From assembly GCF_001427905.1 (NCBI RefSeq), contig NZ_LMEF01000001.1, positions 248,394 to 312,393 of the forward strand: a stretch of 64,000 nucleotides of DNA. Reading direction: 5' to 3'. Below, one piece after another: positions 17,575-25,510 of the stretch. The translations under genes and the position numbers were made by a program. How positions within the stretch are numbered: the first letter of the stretch is position 1; each line of letters begins with the position of its first letter. Under the pieces are notes generated by a model that was not told where the DNA came from, did no database searches, and worked only from the letters and a program-made list of their open reading frames with translations. The stretch comes from Flavobacterium sp. Root420 (lineage in GTDB: Bacteria > Bacteroidota > Bacteroidia > Flavobacteriales > Flavobacteriaceae).

Positions 17575-18399
17575 CTATGAATTCATTTTGTTAAACAAAG
17601 TCACACATTCCATCGCCTCTTTTACATCGTGAACACGTAATATTTTAGCTCCTTTTGACAATGCAATTGTATTCAAAACAGTTGTTCCGTTTAAAGCTTC
17701 CTGCGCTGTATTATGCAAAGTTTTATAAATCATAGATTTTCTTGAAACCCCAGCTAAAACTGGCAATTCTAACAAATTAAAAAGTTCCATTTTTTGTAAA
17801 ACTTCATAATTTTGATCGGTTGTTTTCGCAAATCCGAAACCGGGATCGAGAATTAAATCATTAATTCCGAAGCTTCTCACCTTTCTTACCTTTTCAGAAA
17901 AATAAAAAAGCATTTCTTTTACAATATCATCGTATTGCGTTAAACTCTGCATGGTTTGCGGATTTCCACGCATGTGCATCATTATATACGGAACATTGTA
18001 CTTTGCAATTACATCAAACATTTTATCGTCTAATTCTCCCGCAGCAATATCATTTATAATTACTGCACCGCTTTCTAAACTTGCTTTTGCTACTTCAGCC
18101 CTAAAAGTGTCTATTGACAATAAAGCATTCGGAAAATGTTTTAAAATCAATTCAATTACCGGAACAATACGTTCGATTTCTTCGGCTTCTGTTACAAATT
18201 CAGCACTTGGTTTACTCGAATAAGCCCCAATATCTATAAATGTCGCTCCTTCAGAAAGCATTTTATCAACTTGAGAAATAATTTCCTCTTCATTTTTATA
18301 CTTTCCCCCATCAAAAAAGGAATTCGGCGTCACATTCAAAATCCCCATTACTTTAGGAATTGACAAATCAATAAGTTGGCCTTTGCAGTTAATAAACAT
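17575..18399 (-). CDS. folP: Dihydropteroate synthase
   Basis: The 274-residue product is full length. It has the first pterin motif VMGILNVTPNSFFDGGKY (about 18-35), GATFIDIGAYSSKP, SIDTFRAEVA, MMHMRGNPQTMQ, DPGFGFAKT and the final RVHDVKEA. It joins p-aminobenzoate to dihydropterin pyrophosphate in folate synthesis and is the sulfonamide target. The motifs look like a normal chromosomal enzyme. It is divergent from the DUF1599 gene, a common Bacteroidota arrangement. Confidence 0.97.
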   Translation of the reverse strand: MFINCKGQLIDLSIPKVMGILNVTPNSFFDGGKYKNEEEIISQVDKMLSEGATFIDIGAYSSKPSAEFVTEAEEIERIVPVIELILKHFPNALLSIDTFRAEVAKASLESGAVIINDIAAGELDDKMFDVIAKYNVPYIMMHMRGNPQTMQSLTQYDDIVKEMLFYFSEKVRKVRSFGINDLILDPGFGFAKTTDQNYEVLQKMELFNLLELPVLAGVSRKSMIYKTLHNTAQEALNGTTVLNTIALSKGAKILRVHDVKEAMECVTLFNKMNS

Positions 18400-18496
18400 T
18401 TTGTTTCAAGTTTTTATTTGTTTCAGGTTTCAAGTTAGTGGCGTTAACACTTTGTTTACAAAAAACTTGAAACAAAGAAAACCTGAAACTTGAAAC
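18400..18496. repeat. GTTTCAGGTTTCAAGTT inverted repeat, folP-DUF1599 gap
   Basis: TTTGTTTCAAG...GTTTCAGGTTTCAAGTT (18400-18437) is matched in inverted orientation by AACTTGAAACAAAG...CCTGAAACTTGAAAC (18464-18496). A further copy of the same word lies after rlmH at about 16691-16725. The right arm overlaps the TTG of the DUF1599 promoter. Confidence 0.75.
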
Positions 18497-18519
18497 TCTT
18501 GAAAAATTCCTTATTTTTG
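18490..18519 (+). promoter_or_regulatory. Bacteroidota promoter of DUF1599 gene
   Basis: TTG (18490-18492), 19 bases, then TATTTTTG (18512-18519) is an exact consensus match. The ATG at 18549 is 30 bases downstream of the -7 box. Confidence 0.8.
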
Positions 18520-18548
18520 AAGAAATTTTAGCAAATATACAGCAATAA

Positions 18549-19091
18549 ATGAAGAATACTTCCCTTGAATTTGATAATGTAATTACAGTTTGTCGTACGT
18601 TATATATCAATAAAATGAAAGATTATGGTAGCGCATGGAGAATTTTAAGACTGCCTTCGCTAACTGATCAAATATTCATAAAAGCACAAAGAATCAGAAG
18701 TTTACAGGAAAACGAAATCCGTAAAGTAGATGAAGATGAAAAAGGAGAATTCATCGGAATCATCAATTATTCGATTATGGCTTTGATTCAATTAGAATTG
18801 GGCGTTGCAGATCAACCAGATCTTGATGTGGAAAAAGCAACCGAATTATACGACGCTAAAATTAAATTAACTAAAGAGTTAATGGAAGCCAAAAATCACG
18901 ATTACGGAGAGGCCTGGCGTGATATGCGTGTAAGCTCATTGACGGATTTGATTCTGCAAAAAATACTTCGCGTAAAACAAATTGAAGATAACAAAGGTAA
19001 AACTTTAGTTTCTGAGGGCATCGATGCTAATTATCAGGATATGATTAATTATGCGGTTTTTGCACTAATTCTTGAACCAATAACTAAATAA
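18549..19091 (+). CDS. DUF1599 domain protein
   Basis: The 180-residue product contains two similar halves, each with a KDYGSAWRxxRxxSLTDxI-type motif (KMKDYGSAWRILRLPSLTDQ and KNHDYGEAWRDMRVSSLTDL). That is the internal duplication typical of DUF1599. The motif resembles nucleotide-pyrophosphohydrolase-like helical proteins, but the function is not established. It sits between folP and the DoxX-type gene, as in many Bacteroidota, and has its own promoter. Confidence 0.92.
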   Translation: MKNTSLEFDNVITVCRTLYINKMKDYGSAWRILRLPSLTDQIFIKAQRIRSLQENEIRKVDEDEKGEFIGIINYSIMALIQLELGVADQPDLDVEKATELYDAKIKLTKELMEAKNHDYGEAWRDMRVSSLTDLILQKILRVKQIEDNKGKTLVSEGIDANYQDMINYAVFALILEPITK

Positions 19092-19105
19092 AATTCCAAA
19101 AAATA

Positions 19106-19152
19106 AAATTCCAAATTCCAATTTTCGTAAAAGATTTTGGAATTTGGAATTT
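19106..19152. repeat. 15-bp inverted repeat AAATTCCAAATTCCA
   Basis: AAATTCCAAATTCCA (19106-19120) and TGGAATTTGGAATTT (19138-19152) are perfect inverted arms with a 17-base loop. They fill the gap between the DUF1599 and DoxX genes. It may stop transcription of the former, although no long T-run follows. Confidence 0.8.
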
Positions 19153-19182
19153 AAAAAAATTGGGATTTAAAATTAAAATTTT

Positions 19183-20283
19183 ATGAAAAACATCATTACT
19201 CAATTCTCCCGAATATTCGTCGGCGCATTATTCATCATTTCCGGATTAATAAAACTAAATGATCCCGTTGGTTTCTCTTATAAATTAGCCGAATATTTTA
19301 GTGAGCCGGTTTTCAACATGCCTTTTTTAGAGCCATTAGCTTTAGGATTAGCGATCTTTTTAGTGATTTTAGAAGTAGTTTTGGGTGTCATGTTATTGGT
19401 TGGCTATAAATCAAGAACTACGATTTGGGCTTTATTGCTTTTAATCGTTTTCTTCACCTTCCTTACCTTTTATTCGGCTTATTTTGATGTGGTAAAAGAT
19501 TGCGGATGTTTTGGAGATGCTTTGCATTTGACGCCTTGGCAATCCTTCACAAAAGACGTAGTATTGCTTTTCTTTATTTTGATTTTATTCTTTAATCAGA
19601 AATTAGTAAAACCATTATTTTCAACTCCACAAACCAATTTTGCCGTTTATGTAAGCGTTGCTTTATGTGCATTTATGGCGTTTTGGGTTTTGAATCACAA
19701 TCCGATTAAAGATTTCCGTCCTTACAAAGTAGGAACTAATATCGAAAAAGGAATGGAAATTCCGGAAGGTGCTCCAAAGTCTGTAGTTGAAATGATTTTC
19801 ATCTACAAAGTAAACGGTGTTGATAAAGAATTTGGTGAAAAAGATTTAATGAATATTCCTGCAGGAGCGACTTTTGTTGACAGAAAAGACAAAGTGATTA
19901 CAGAGGGTTATGTTCCGCCAATTCATGATTTTACGATGACAAAAGACGATTCTGATTATAAAGAAGAACTTTTAAAAGAGCCAAAATTATTACTTTTTGT
20001 TACTTACGATCTGGCTTTATCTGAGCCAGCTGGAATGAAAAAATTAGAAGCACTAAACAAAGAAGCACAAGCAAAAGGATATAAAGTTGTTGCTCTAACC
20101 GCTTCTGGAGCTGATGAAATCGCAAAAGCAAAAAAAGAATACGGCTTAAATGTTGATTTTTATTTCTGCGATGCAACAGCTTTAAAAACGATTGAAAGAG
20201 CAAATCCGAGTATTGTAGTTTTACATAGCGGAACTGTGATTCAGAAAGTACATTATAACGATGTTGATGATTTGAAATTGTAA
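19183..20283 (+). CDS. DoxX/MauE-like membrane protein with C-terminal thioredoxin-like domain (BT_3928 family)
   Basis: The 366-residue product has four transmembrane helices in its first half, with the DoxX-type start RIFVGALFIISGLIKLNDP and a conserved DVVKDCGCFGDALHLTPW loop carrying paired cysteines. A fifth helix at about 155-172 leads to a C-terminal domain of about 190 residues that looks thioredoxin-like without a CxxC pair. The layout matches the BT_3928 family, probably a redox membrane protein. It belongs to the conserved folP-to-clpS block. Confidence 0.88.
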   Translation: MKNIITQFSRIFVGALFIISGLIKLNDPVGFSYKLAEYFSEPVFNMPFLEPLALGLAIFLVILEVVLGVMLLVGYKSRTTIWALLLLIVFFTFLTFYSAYFDVVKDCGCFGDALHLTPWQSFTKDVVLLFFILILFFNQKLVKPLFSTPQTNFAVYVSVALCAFMAFWVLNHNPIKDFRPYKVGTNIEKGMEIPEGAPKSVVEMIFIYKVNGVDKEFGEKDLMNIPAGATFVDRKDKVITEGYVPPIHDFTMTKDDSDYKEELLKEPKLLLFVTYDLALSEPAGMKKLEALNKEAQAKGYKVVALTASGADEIAKAKKEYGLNVDFYFCDATALKTIERANPSIVVLHSGTVIQKVHYNDVDDLKL

Positions 20284-20303
20284 TATTTTCAAACCAATAT
20301 AAT

Positions 20304-20344
20304 AACACCAATTTTTCTATTTATTTAGTTAAATTGGCGTTTTT
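20304..20344 (+). terminator. Probable terminator after DoxX-type gene
   Basis: AACACCAATTT (20304-20314) and AAATTGGCGTTTTT (20331-20344) form an imperfect stem with T-run. Its presence argues that the upstream in-frame ATG at 20334 is not the start of the next gene. Confidence 0.55.
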
Positions 20345-20435
20345 CTTTGTCAAAACATTTCGTACGAAAAATATTAAATTATGTTTTTTGTTTTATATTT
20401 TTGGTACAATTATTCCAGGAAAAACAAAACAATCT

Positions 20436-21104
20436 ATGAAACCATCACTAAGGTTCTTATTTACTTCTCTATTTACGGCATTTTGTATTTTTACATCTTT
20501 AAGCCAGGAAAAAACACCAAAACAAGACCAACGGTACATATTCTTTTTACACAATAAATTTATTGAAGAAAATGATTTGAGTGCTCCACATCCCGAATAT
20601 GGAAAAGCAGAATACAACGAGATCCTAGCTTCCTTCAGAAAAGATAACTTTATAGTTTATAGTGAAATCAGAAAGAAGAATACGAATGCATATGACTACG
20701 CTGAAAAAATAGCAAAACAGGTTAATAAACTGCTTAAAAAAGGCGTCCCTCCAAATAAAATAACTGTAATTGGAACTTCTAAAGGCGGTTATATTGCACA
20801 ATATGTCTCGACTTTTGTGGCCAATCCAGATATGAATTTTGTTTTTATAGGCTCTTTTATGGAAACCGATATAGAACAAATTCCAGATATCAATTACTGT
20901 GGAAACATTCTGACTATTTATGAAAAATCAGATATTTACGGCGTTTCTGCAATCAAAAGAAAAAAAACTTCGAAACTTAAAATAAATCATTTTAAAGAAG
21001 TCGAATTGAATACTAATCTGAAGCATGGCTTTTTGTACAAAGCATTAGACTTATGGATTCTTCCTTGTAAAAAATGGGCAAATGGCAATTATGATTTGAA
21101 TTAA
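20436..21104 (+). CDS. Exported alpha/beta-hydrolase-like protein
   Basis: From the ATG at 20436 the product is 222 residues with a signal peptide (MKPSLRFLFTSLFTAFCIFTSLSQ). The open frame extends up to 20334 but would overlap a terminator stem and bury the signal. A nucleophile elbow GTSKGGY (consensus GxSxG) and a later LKHGFLY His support a serine hydrolase fold. No catalytic Asp is obvious. A -7-like TATTTTTG lies at 20396-20403. Substrate and family are unassigned. Confidence 0.75.
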   Translation: MKPSLRFLFTSLFTAFCIFTSLSQEKTPKQDQRYIFFLHNKFIEENDLSAPHPEYGKAEYNEILASFRKDNFIVYSEIRKKNTNAYDYAEKIAKQVNKLLKKGVPPNKITVIGTSKGGYIAQYVSTFVANPDMNFVFIGSFMETDIEQIPDINYCGNILTIYEKSDIYGVSAIKRKKTSKLKINHFKEVELNTNLKHGFLYKALDLWILPCKKWANGNYDLN

Positions 21105-21126
21105 TAATTTCATAAAAAAATATTCT

Positions 21127-21166
21127 AAAAGTCTTCAATAATTAAAATTTTATTGAAGGCTTTTTT
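21127..21166 (+). terminator. Rho-independent terminator
   Basis: A 15-bp A/T-rich stem with two G-T or mismatch positions around a short AATTAAAAT loop ends in TTTTTT, 22 bases after the hydrolase stop. Confidence 0.75.
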
Positions 21167-21364
21167 GTTGAAATCTGACGTTTTTTTGATCTCAAAATGC
21201 TGCAAAAAATAAAAAAATAGTTCCAAATTTTACTTCCTTAAAAAATGACTACCGAGATTTTTCAATTTTAAGGTGAACTATTACGATTTCAAACGGTTTT
21301 TTCTAACCCAGAATCTCTGTTTTGTTACAAAATAAACGACTCTTCAAATTTTGTTAATCTCCAT

Positions 21365-21393
21365 TTGGCATTCAAATTGTTTGTTTAACTTTG
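21365..21393 (+). promoter_or_regulatory. Bacteroidota promoter of TlpA-like gene
   Basis: TTG (21365-21367), 18 bases, then TAACTTTG (21386-21393). The -7 box overlaps the first ATG of the open frame (21391), which therefore cannot be the translation start. This supports the ATG at 21469. Confidence 0.78.
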
Positions 21394-21468
21394 TTCGGCA
21401 TGAAATATCCATATCCGAATCTAAGAAAGAACAGGATATTCTATTTATTAAAACAAATTTATCTATCT

Positions 21469-21978
21469 ATGAAACAAATAGTCCTGATTGTAATTGCATT
21501 TATTACTTTTTCTTGTTCTCAAGCTCAGAAAACGGAAAAAACAAGCTTTTCTAAAGAAGCGTTATCTGAAAAATTATTGACTGTTGATGGAGGTCAGACT
21601 TCTTTCAAAAACATTTTAAAAAAATATAAAGGAAAAACTTTGGTAATCGAAGTTTGGGCTTCATGGTGTGGCGATTGCGTAAAAGCAATGCCAAAAGTAA
21701 AAGACTTACAAGCCAACAATCCTGATGTTTCTTATTTATTTCTTTCTGCTGATAAAACAGCTGAAAAATGGAAAATCGGAATTGAAAAACACGAATTAAA
21801 AGGCGATCATTTTATGATGAATGATGGTATGAAAGGTGTTTTCGGAAAAGCTATTGATTTAGACTGGATTCCGAGATACATCATCATTGACAAAACAGGA
21901 AAAATCGTTTTATACCGCGCTATTGAAACTGACTTTGATAAAATCAATGAAACCCTGAAGAATTTAAAACAAGCTTAA
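21469..21978 (+). CDS. TlpA-like thioredoxin-family lipoprotein
   Basis: From 21469 the product is 169 residues. It begins with MKQIVLIVIAFITFSCSQAQ, a signal peptide with a possible lipobox Cys. The thioredoxin fold has the redox motif ASWCGDCVKAMPK and the conserved IPRYIIIDKTGKIV strand with cis-Pro. Such proteins reduce disulfides in the periplasm, often for cytochrome maturation. The ORF's upstream 26 codons lie over the promoter and are excluded. It is just upstream of tpiA. Confidence 0.9.
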   Translation: MKQIVLIVIAFITFSCSQAQKTEKTSFSKEALSEKLLTVDGGQTSFKNILKKYKGKTLVIEVWASWCGDCVKAMPKVKDLQANNPDVSYLFLSADKTAEKWKIGIEKHELKGDHFMMNDGMKGVFGKAIDLDWIPRYIIIDKTGKIVLYRAIETDFDKINETLKNLKQA

Positions 21979-22037
21979 ACAGCTTTACAAATTACCACAA
22001 AAAACAAAAATTAAAAAGAATAATAAAAACTACCAAA

Positions 22038-22790
22038 ATGAGAAAAAAGATTGTTGCAGGAAACTGGAAAATGCATAAAAACGCAGAACAAACTCAAGAA
22101 TTATTAAGTGAATTAATTACAAAAATACCTGCACAAACAACTGCTCAGGTAATTGTTGCTCCAACATTTGTAAACTTACAAGCAGCAGTTGCTAAAGTTA
22201 AAAACACAACCATTGGAGTTGCTGCACAAAACGTTCACCAGGCTGAAGGTGGTGCTTTTACGGGAGAAATTTCTGCTGATATGTTAACTAGCATTGGTGT
22301 AAACACAGTAATTCTTGGTCACTCTGAGCGTCGTGCTATTTTCCATGAAACTGATGCATTAATCGCAAACAAAGTAGATACTGCCCTTAAACATGATATG
22401 ACTGTAATTTTCTGTTTTGGAGAAGAATTAAAAGATCGTCAATCAGGAAATCATTTCAATATCGTTGAAAATCAATTACGTGACGGTATCTTCCATATTG
22501 CTAAAGAATCATGGTCAAAAGTTGTTTTAGCTTACGAGCCAGTTTGGGCAATTGGAACCGGAGAAACTGCTTCGCCAGAACAAGCTCAGGAAATGCACGA
22601 ATTTATCAGAGAAACTATCCGTAAAGCTTTTGGAGCTGAGATCGCTGACGAAGTTTCTATTTTATACGGTGGTTCTGTAAAACCAGATAACGCAAAAGAA
22701 ATCTTTGGAAAACCAGACGTAGACGGTGGTCTAATTGGTGGTGCTGCTTTAAAAGCCGATGATTTCTTAGCAATTGTTACGGCAATCTAA
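22038..22790 (+). CDS. tpiA: Triose-phosphate isomerase
   Basis: The 250-residue product has all catalytic parts: Asn9-Trp-Lys11 in AGNWKMHK, His95 in GHSERR, Glu167 in AYEPVWAIGTG, and the phosphate loops YGGSVKPDN and GGLIGGAAL. It interconverts dihydroxyacetone phosphate and glyceraldehyde 3-phosphate. Its stop codon is immediately followed by a heptamer array and then a strong terminator. Confidence 0.98.
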   Translation: MRKKIVAGNWKMHKNAEQTQELLSELITKIPAQTTAQVIVAPTFVNLQAAVAKVKNTTIGVAAQNVHQAEGGAFTGEISADMLTSIGVNTVILGHSERRAIFHETDALIANKVDTALKHDMTVIFCFGEELKDRQSGNHFNIVENQLRDGIFHIAKESWSKVVLAYEPVWAIGTGETASPEQAQEMHEFIRETIRKAFGAEIADEVSILYGGSVKPDNAKEIFGKPDVDGGLIGGAALKADDFLAIVTAI

Positions 22791-22881
22791 TTTTAGATTT
22801 TAGATTTTAGATTTTAGATTTTAGATTTTAGATTTTAGATTTTAGATTTTAGATTTTAGATTTTAGATTTTAGATTTTAGA
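22791..22881. repeat. Heptanucleotide array (TTTTAGA)13 directly after tpiA
   Basis: Thirteen perfect, uninterrupted copies of TTTTAGA start at the first base after the tpiA stop codon. Since seven is not a multiple of three, it gives frequent TAG stops in every plus-strand frame. Its length probably varies among strains. Confidence 0.95.
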
Positions 22882-22896
22882 TTTATCTTATTATAT

Positions 22897-22928
22897 AAAA
22901 AAGCGTTCGCTGTGCGAACGCTTTTTTT
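22897..22928 (+). terminator. Strong rho-independent terminator of tpiA
   Basis: AAAAAAGCGTTCGC-TGT-GCGAACGCTTTTTTT forms a near-perfect 14-bp stem with T-run, 107 bases after the tpiA stop, past the heptamer array. Confidence 0.9.
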
Positions 22929-22996
22929 GTGGTTTAAATAATTCTTAAATTAATAATGTTCTTTTAGATTTATAAGCAACTTCTGCATTCTATTGT

Positions 22997-23004
22997 TACC
23001 TTTG
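22997..23004 (+). promoter_or_regulatory. -7 box of prmA-clpS
   Basis: TACCTTTG matches TAnnTTTG and lies 15 bases before the ATG at 23020. It overlaps the alternative in-frame ATG at 22993, which supports the later start. No clear TTG is at -33. Confidence 0.6.
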
Positions 23005-23019
23005 CAAAAAAAATTATTT

Positions 23020-23853
23020 ATGTCAAATATATATTTAGGATATCATTTTACGATTGAGCCAAAAGAACCGGGATCAGAAATTTTAATTGCTGAATTAGGC
23101 GAAAAAGCTTTTGAAACTTTTACAGAAACAGAAACTGGAATTTCGGCTTATGTGAAGAAAGATTTATGGGATGAAAACATTCTGGATGACATTTATATTT
23201 TAGACTCAGAAGAATTTAAAATTGAATATACGGTTGAAGAAATCGATCAGGTAAACTGGAACGAAGAATGGGAAAAGAATTTTGAAGCGATTGATGTGGA
23301 CGGAAAATGTCATGTTCGTGCTCCTTTTCATCCAAAGACGGATGCTGAATTTGATATTGTAATTGAGCCCAAAATGAGTTTTGGAACAGGTCATCACGAA
23401 ACAACGCACATGATGATTCAGCATTTATTAGAAATGGATGTCGCTGGTTTAAAAACTTTAGACATGGGCTGCGGCACTGCAATTTTAGCAATTCTGGCTG
23501 AAATGAAAGGCGCTCAGCCGATCGATGCAATTGATATCGACAATTGGTGTTACTTGAATTCAATTGAAAATGCAGAACGCAATAACTGCAAATATATTAC
23601 CGTTTATGAAGGCGACGCTGCTTTATTAGCCGGTAAAAAATACGATTTGATTATTGCTAACATCAACAGAAATATCTTGCTGAATGATATGCAAAGTTAT
23701 GTTGATTGTCTGAATCCAAAAGGAATTATTCTTTTTAGCGGTTTTTATGAAGAAGACATTCCGTTTATCGATGCTTCCTGCACCGAAAAAGGATTGACTT
23801 ATGTTAAAAAACTTCAAAGAAACAACTGGGTTTCATTAAAATACGTAAATTAG
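23020..23853 (+). CDS. prmA: Ribosomal protein L11 methyltransferase
   Basis: From 23020 the product is 277 residues. It has an N-terminal substrate-recognition domain and a class I SAM-dependent methyltransferase domain with KMSFGTGHHETTHMM, LDMGCGTAILAI (motif I), DAIDIDNW, and the NINRNILL catalytic-loop motif. PrmA trimethylates ribosomal protein uL11. clpS follows after 35 bases on the same strand, so they likely form an operon. Confidence 0.95.
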   Translation: MSNIYLGYHFTIEPKEPGSEILIAELGEKAFETFTETETGISAYVKKDLWDENILDDIYILDSEEFKIEYTVEEIDQVNWNEEWEKNFEAIDVDGKCHVRAPFHPKTDAEFDIVIEPKMSFGTGHHETTHMMIQHLLEMDVAGLKTLDMGCGTAILAILAEMKGAQPIDAIDIDNWCYLNSIENAERNNCKYITVYEGDAALLAGKKYDLIIANINRNILLNDMQSYVDCLNPKGIILFSGFYEEDIPFIDASCTEKGLTYVKKLQRNNWVSLKYVN

Positions 23854-23888
23854 TTATAGTAATTACAACAGTACAAAAACCTAAAAAC

Positions 23889-24164
23889 ATGAGTACTAAA
23901 GAGAAAGTAAGAGAAAGAGTTCGTGAAAAAGAAGCAGTTGGTTTCGATAATGAAATCATTGTTTATAATGACGATGTAAACACTTTTGATCACGTAATTG
24001 ACACTTTAATGCGTGTTTGCAGTCACACCGCTGAACAAGCAGAACAATGCTCCTTAATTGTACATTACAATGGAAAATGCACGGTAAAAACCGGGCCAAT
24101 CGACAAGTTAAAACCTCAATGCACACAACTTTTGGAAGCTGGACTTAGCGCCGAAATTGTTTAA
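23889..24164 (+). CDS. clpS: ClpS adaptor of the ClpAP/ClpCP protease
   Basis: The 91-residue product has the ClpS core: EIIVYNDDVNTFDHVIDTL (the N-degron pocket motif with NDDxxT), then VCSHTAEQAEQCSLIVHYNGKC and a LEAGLSAEIV tail. ClpS brings proteins with destabilising N-terminal residues to a Clp ATPase. A long terminator hairpin follows it. Confidence 0.96.
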   Translation: MSTKEKVRERVREKEAVGFDNEIIVYNDDVNTFDHVIDTLMRVCSHTAEQAEQCSLIVHYNGKCTVKTGPIDKLKPQCTQLLEAGLSAEIV

Positions 24165-24180
24165 TAGCAAATAATTTAAA

Positions 24181-24229
24181 AAACATTCTATTTTATTCTA
24201 TATTTGAAATAAAATAGAATGTTTTTTTT
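24181..24229 (+). terminator. 17-bp hairpin ending at the next start codon
   Basis: AAACATTCTATTTTATT (24181-24197) pairs perfectly with AATAAAATAGAATGTTT (24208-24224), with a T-run up to 24229. The next base is the A of the following ATG. The 10-base loop contains TATATTTG (24199-24206), a match to the -7 consensus. Confidence 0.85.
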
Positions 24230-25501
24230 ATGGAAGAATACGGGAAAATATTAATTATTGCCACGCCTATTTTTTTGATTTTAATTATAATTGAAAAAAT
24301 TTACGGCATCTATAAAAAAGAAGATACTGCACCTTTAATAGACAGCGTATCTAGTATTAGCTCCGGAATTACCAATTCTGTAAAGGATGTCTTGGGTTTA
24401 AGCCTAACTTTTATTTCTTACGAATGGCTGGTTTCTAACATTGCCATTTATCATCTTGAAGCTAATGTTCTCTCTTACTGCATTGCTTTTTTTGTCATCG
24501 ATTTTTACGGCTATTGGAGTCATCGACTGGCACATCAAATTAATTTTTTTTGGAACAAACATGCGATTCATCACAGTAGTGAAGAATTTAATTTAGCCTG
24601 TGCCTTACGTCAGCCTATTGCGAGTTTAGCTAATCTGTTTACTTTTTTATTGATTCCTGCAGCACTATTAGGCGTTCCGGCTTCTGTAATTGCGATTACT
24701 CTGCCACTGCATTTATTTATGCAGTTTTGGTACCATACCAAACACATCAAAAAAATGGGCTTTCTTGAAAATATTTTGGTAACTCCTTCGCATCATCGCG
24801 TACATCATGCCATAAATCCTGAATATTTAGACAAAAATCACTCACAGATATTTATTTTTTGGGATAAACTTTTTGGTACTTTTCAGGCCGAATTAGATGA
24901 TGTTCCGCCAGTTTTTGGAATCACGAGACCCGCACACACCTGGAATCCAATCAAGATTAATTTTCAACATCTCACTTTATTAATTAAAGATGCATGGCGT
25001 TCAGAAAACTGGAAAGACAAACTTACGATCTGGTTTAAACCAACTGGCTGGCGTCCTGAAAATTTTGAAGAAAAATATCCTGTTCACAAAATTGAGAATG
25101 TTTACAATTTTGAAAAATATGGAACACAAAACTCTAAAAAGCTTATTTATTGGTCGGTCGCTCAAGTATTAATAACTCTTTTATTTGTGAGCTATTTATT
25201 TGATAATATTGCTAAAATCGGTTTACCAAATATCTTTGTTTATGGCTTTTTTATTTTGATAACTATTTACAGTTACAGTGAATTAATGGATAAAAGTAAA
25301 TATGCCATTTTTTGGGAAGCATTACGCTTTATCACAGCCATTGCTATTATAGCTTATTATCGCGATTGGTTTGGCTTAAACCAGGTTATTCCTGCCTCAA
25401 ATTACATCATTTTAAGCTATTTAAGCTTGTCGTTTTTAGCTTCTGCTTATTTTATTGCAAAAGACTTTAAAATTATTCAAAACCAAATATTCAATTCATA
25501 A
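24230..25501 (+). CDS. Fatty-acid-hydroxylase-family membrane enzyme, alkylglycerol-monooxygenase-like
   Basis: The 423-residue membrane protein carries the eight-histidine di-iron motif: HRLAH (98-102), HAIHH (111-115) and HHRVHH (188-193), with further histidines at 169 and 172. The HHSSEEFNLACALRQP and HRVHH...LDKNH stretches look like the alkylglycerol monooxygenase (AGMO/TMEM195) branch rather than a sterol C5-desaturase, as does the length with several C-terminal helices. AGMO cleaves the O-alkyl bond of glycerol ether lipids. The next gene, 9 bases on, is a lysoplasmalogenase, which supports an ether-lipid role. The exact substrate is an inference. Confidence 0.85.
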   Translation: MEEYGKILIIATPIFLILIIIEKIYGIYKKEDTAPLIDSVSSISSGITNSVKDVLGLSLTFISYEWLVSNIAIYHLEANVLSYCIAFFVIDFYGYWSHRLAHQINFFWNKHAIHHSSEEFNLACALRQPIASLANLFTFLLIPAALLGVPASVIAITLPLHLFMQFWYHTKHIKKMGFLENILVTPSHHRVHHAINPEYLDKNHSQIFIFWDKLFGTFQAELDDVPPVFGITRPAHTWNPIKINFQHLTLLIKDAWRSENWKDKLTIWFKPTGWRPENFEEKYPVHKIENVYNFEKYGTQNSKKLIYWSVAQVLITLLFVSYLFDNIAKIGLPNIFVYGFFILITIYSYSELMDKSKYAIFWEALRFITAIAIIAYYRDWFGLNQVIPASNYIILSYLSLSFLASAYFIAKDFKIIQNQIFNS

Positions 25502-25510
25502 CCCCAAATT

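Larger units (their letters stand above)
21105..21468. other. Gene-free gap with terminator and promoter
   Basis: A stem AAAAGTCTTCAATAA / TTATTGAAGGCTTTT plus T-run ends the hydrolase gene at 21127-21166. The next 200 bases are AT-rich with no gene I can support. The promoter for the thioredoxin gene is at 21365-21393, leaving a leader of about 70 bases. Confidence 0.7.

Noticed and set aside
21364..21383. Second sigma54-like site TTGGCAT-N5-TTGTT
   Set aside because: It lacks the GC of the -12 element and overlaps a good TTG-N18-TAACTTTG promoter.
22791..22881. Repeat array as CRISPR
   Set aside because: The units are contiguous 7-mers with no spacers and no cas genes are near.
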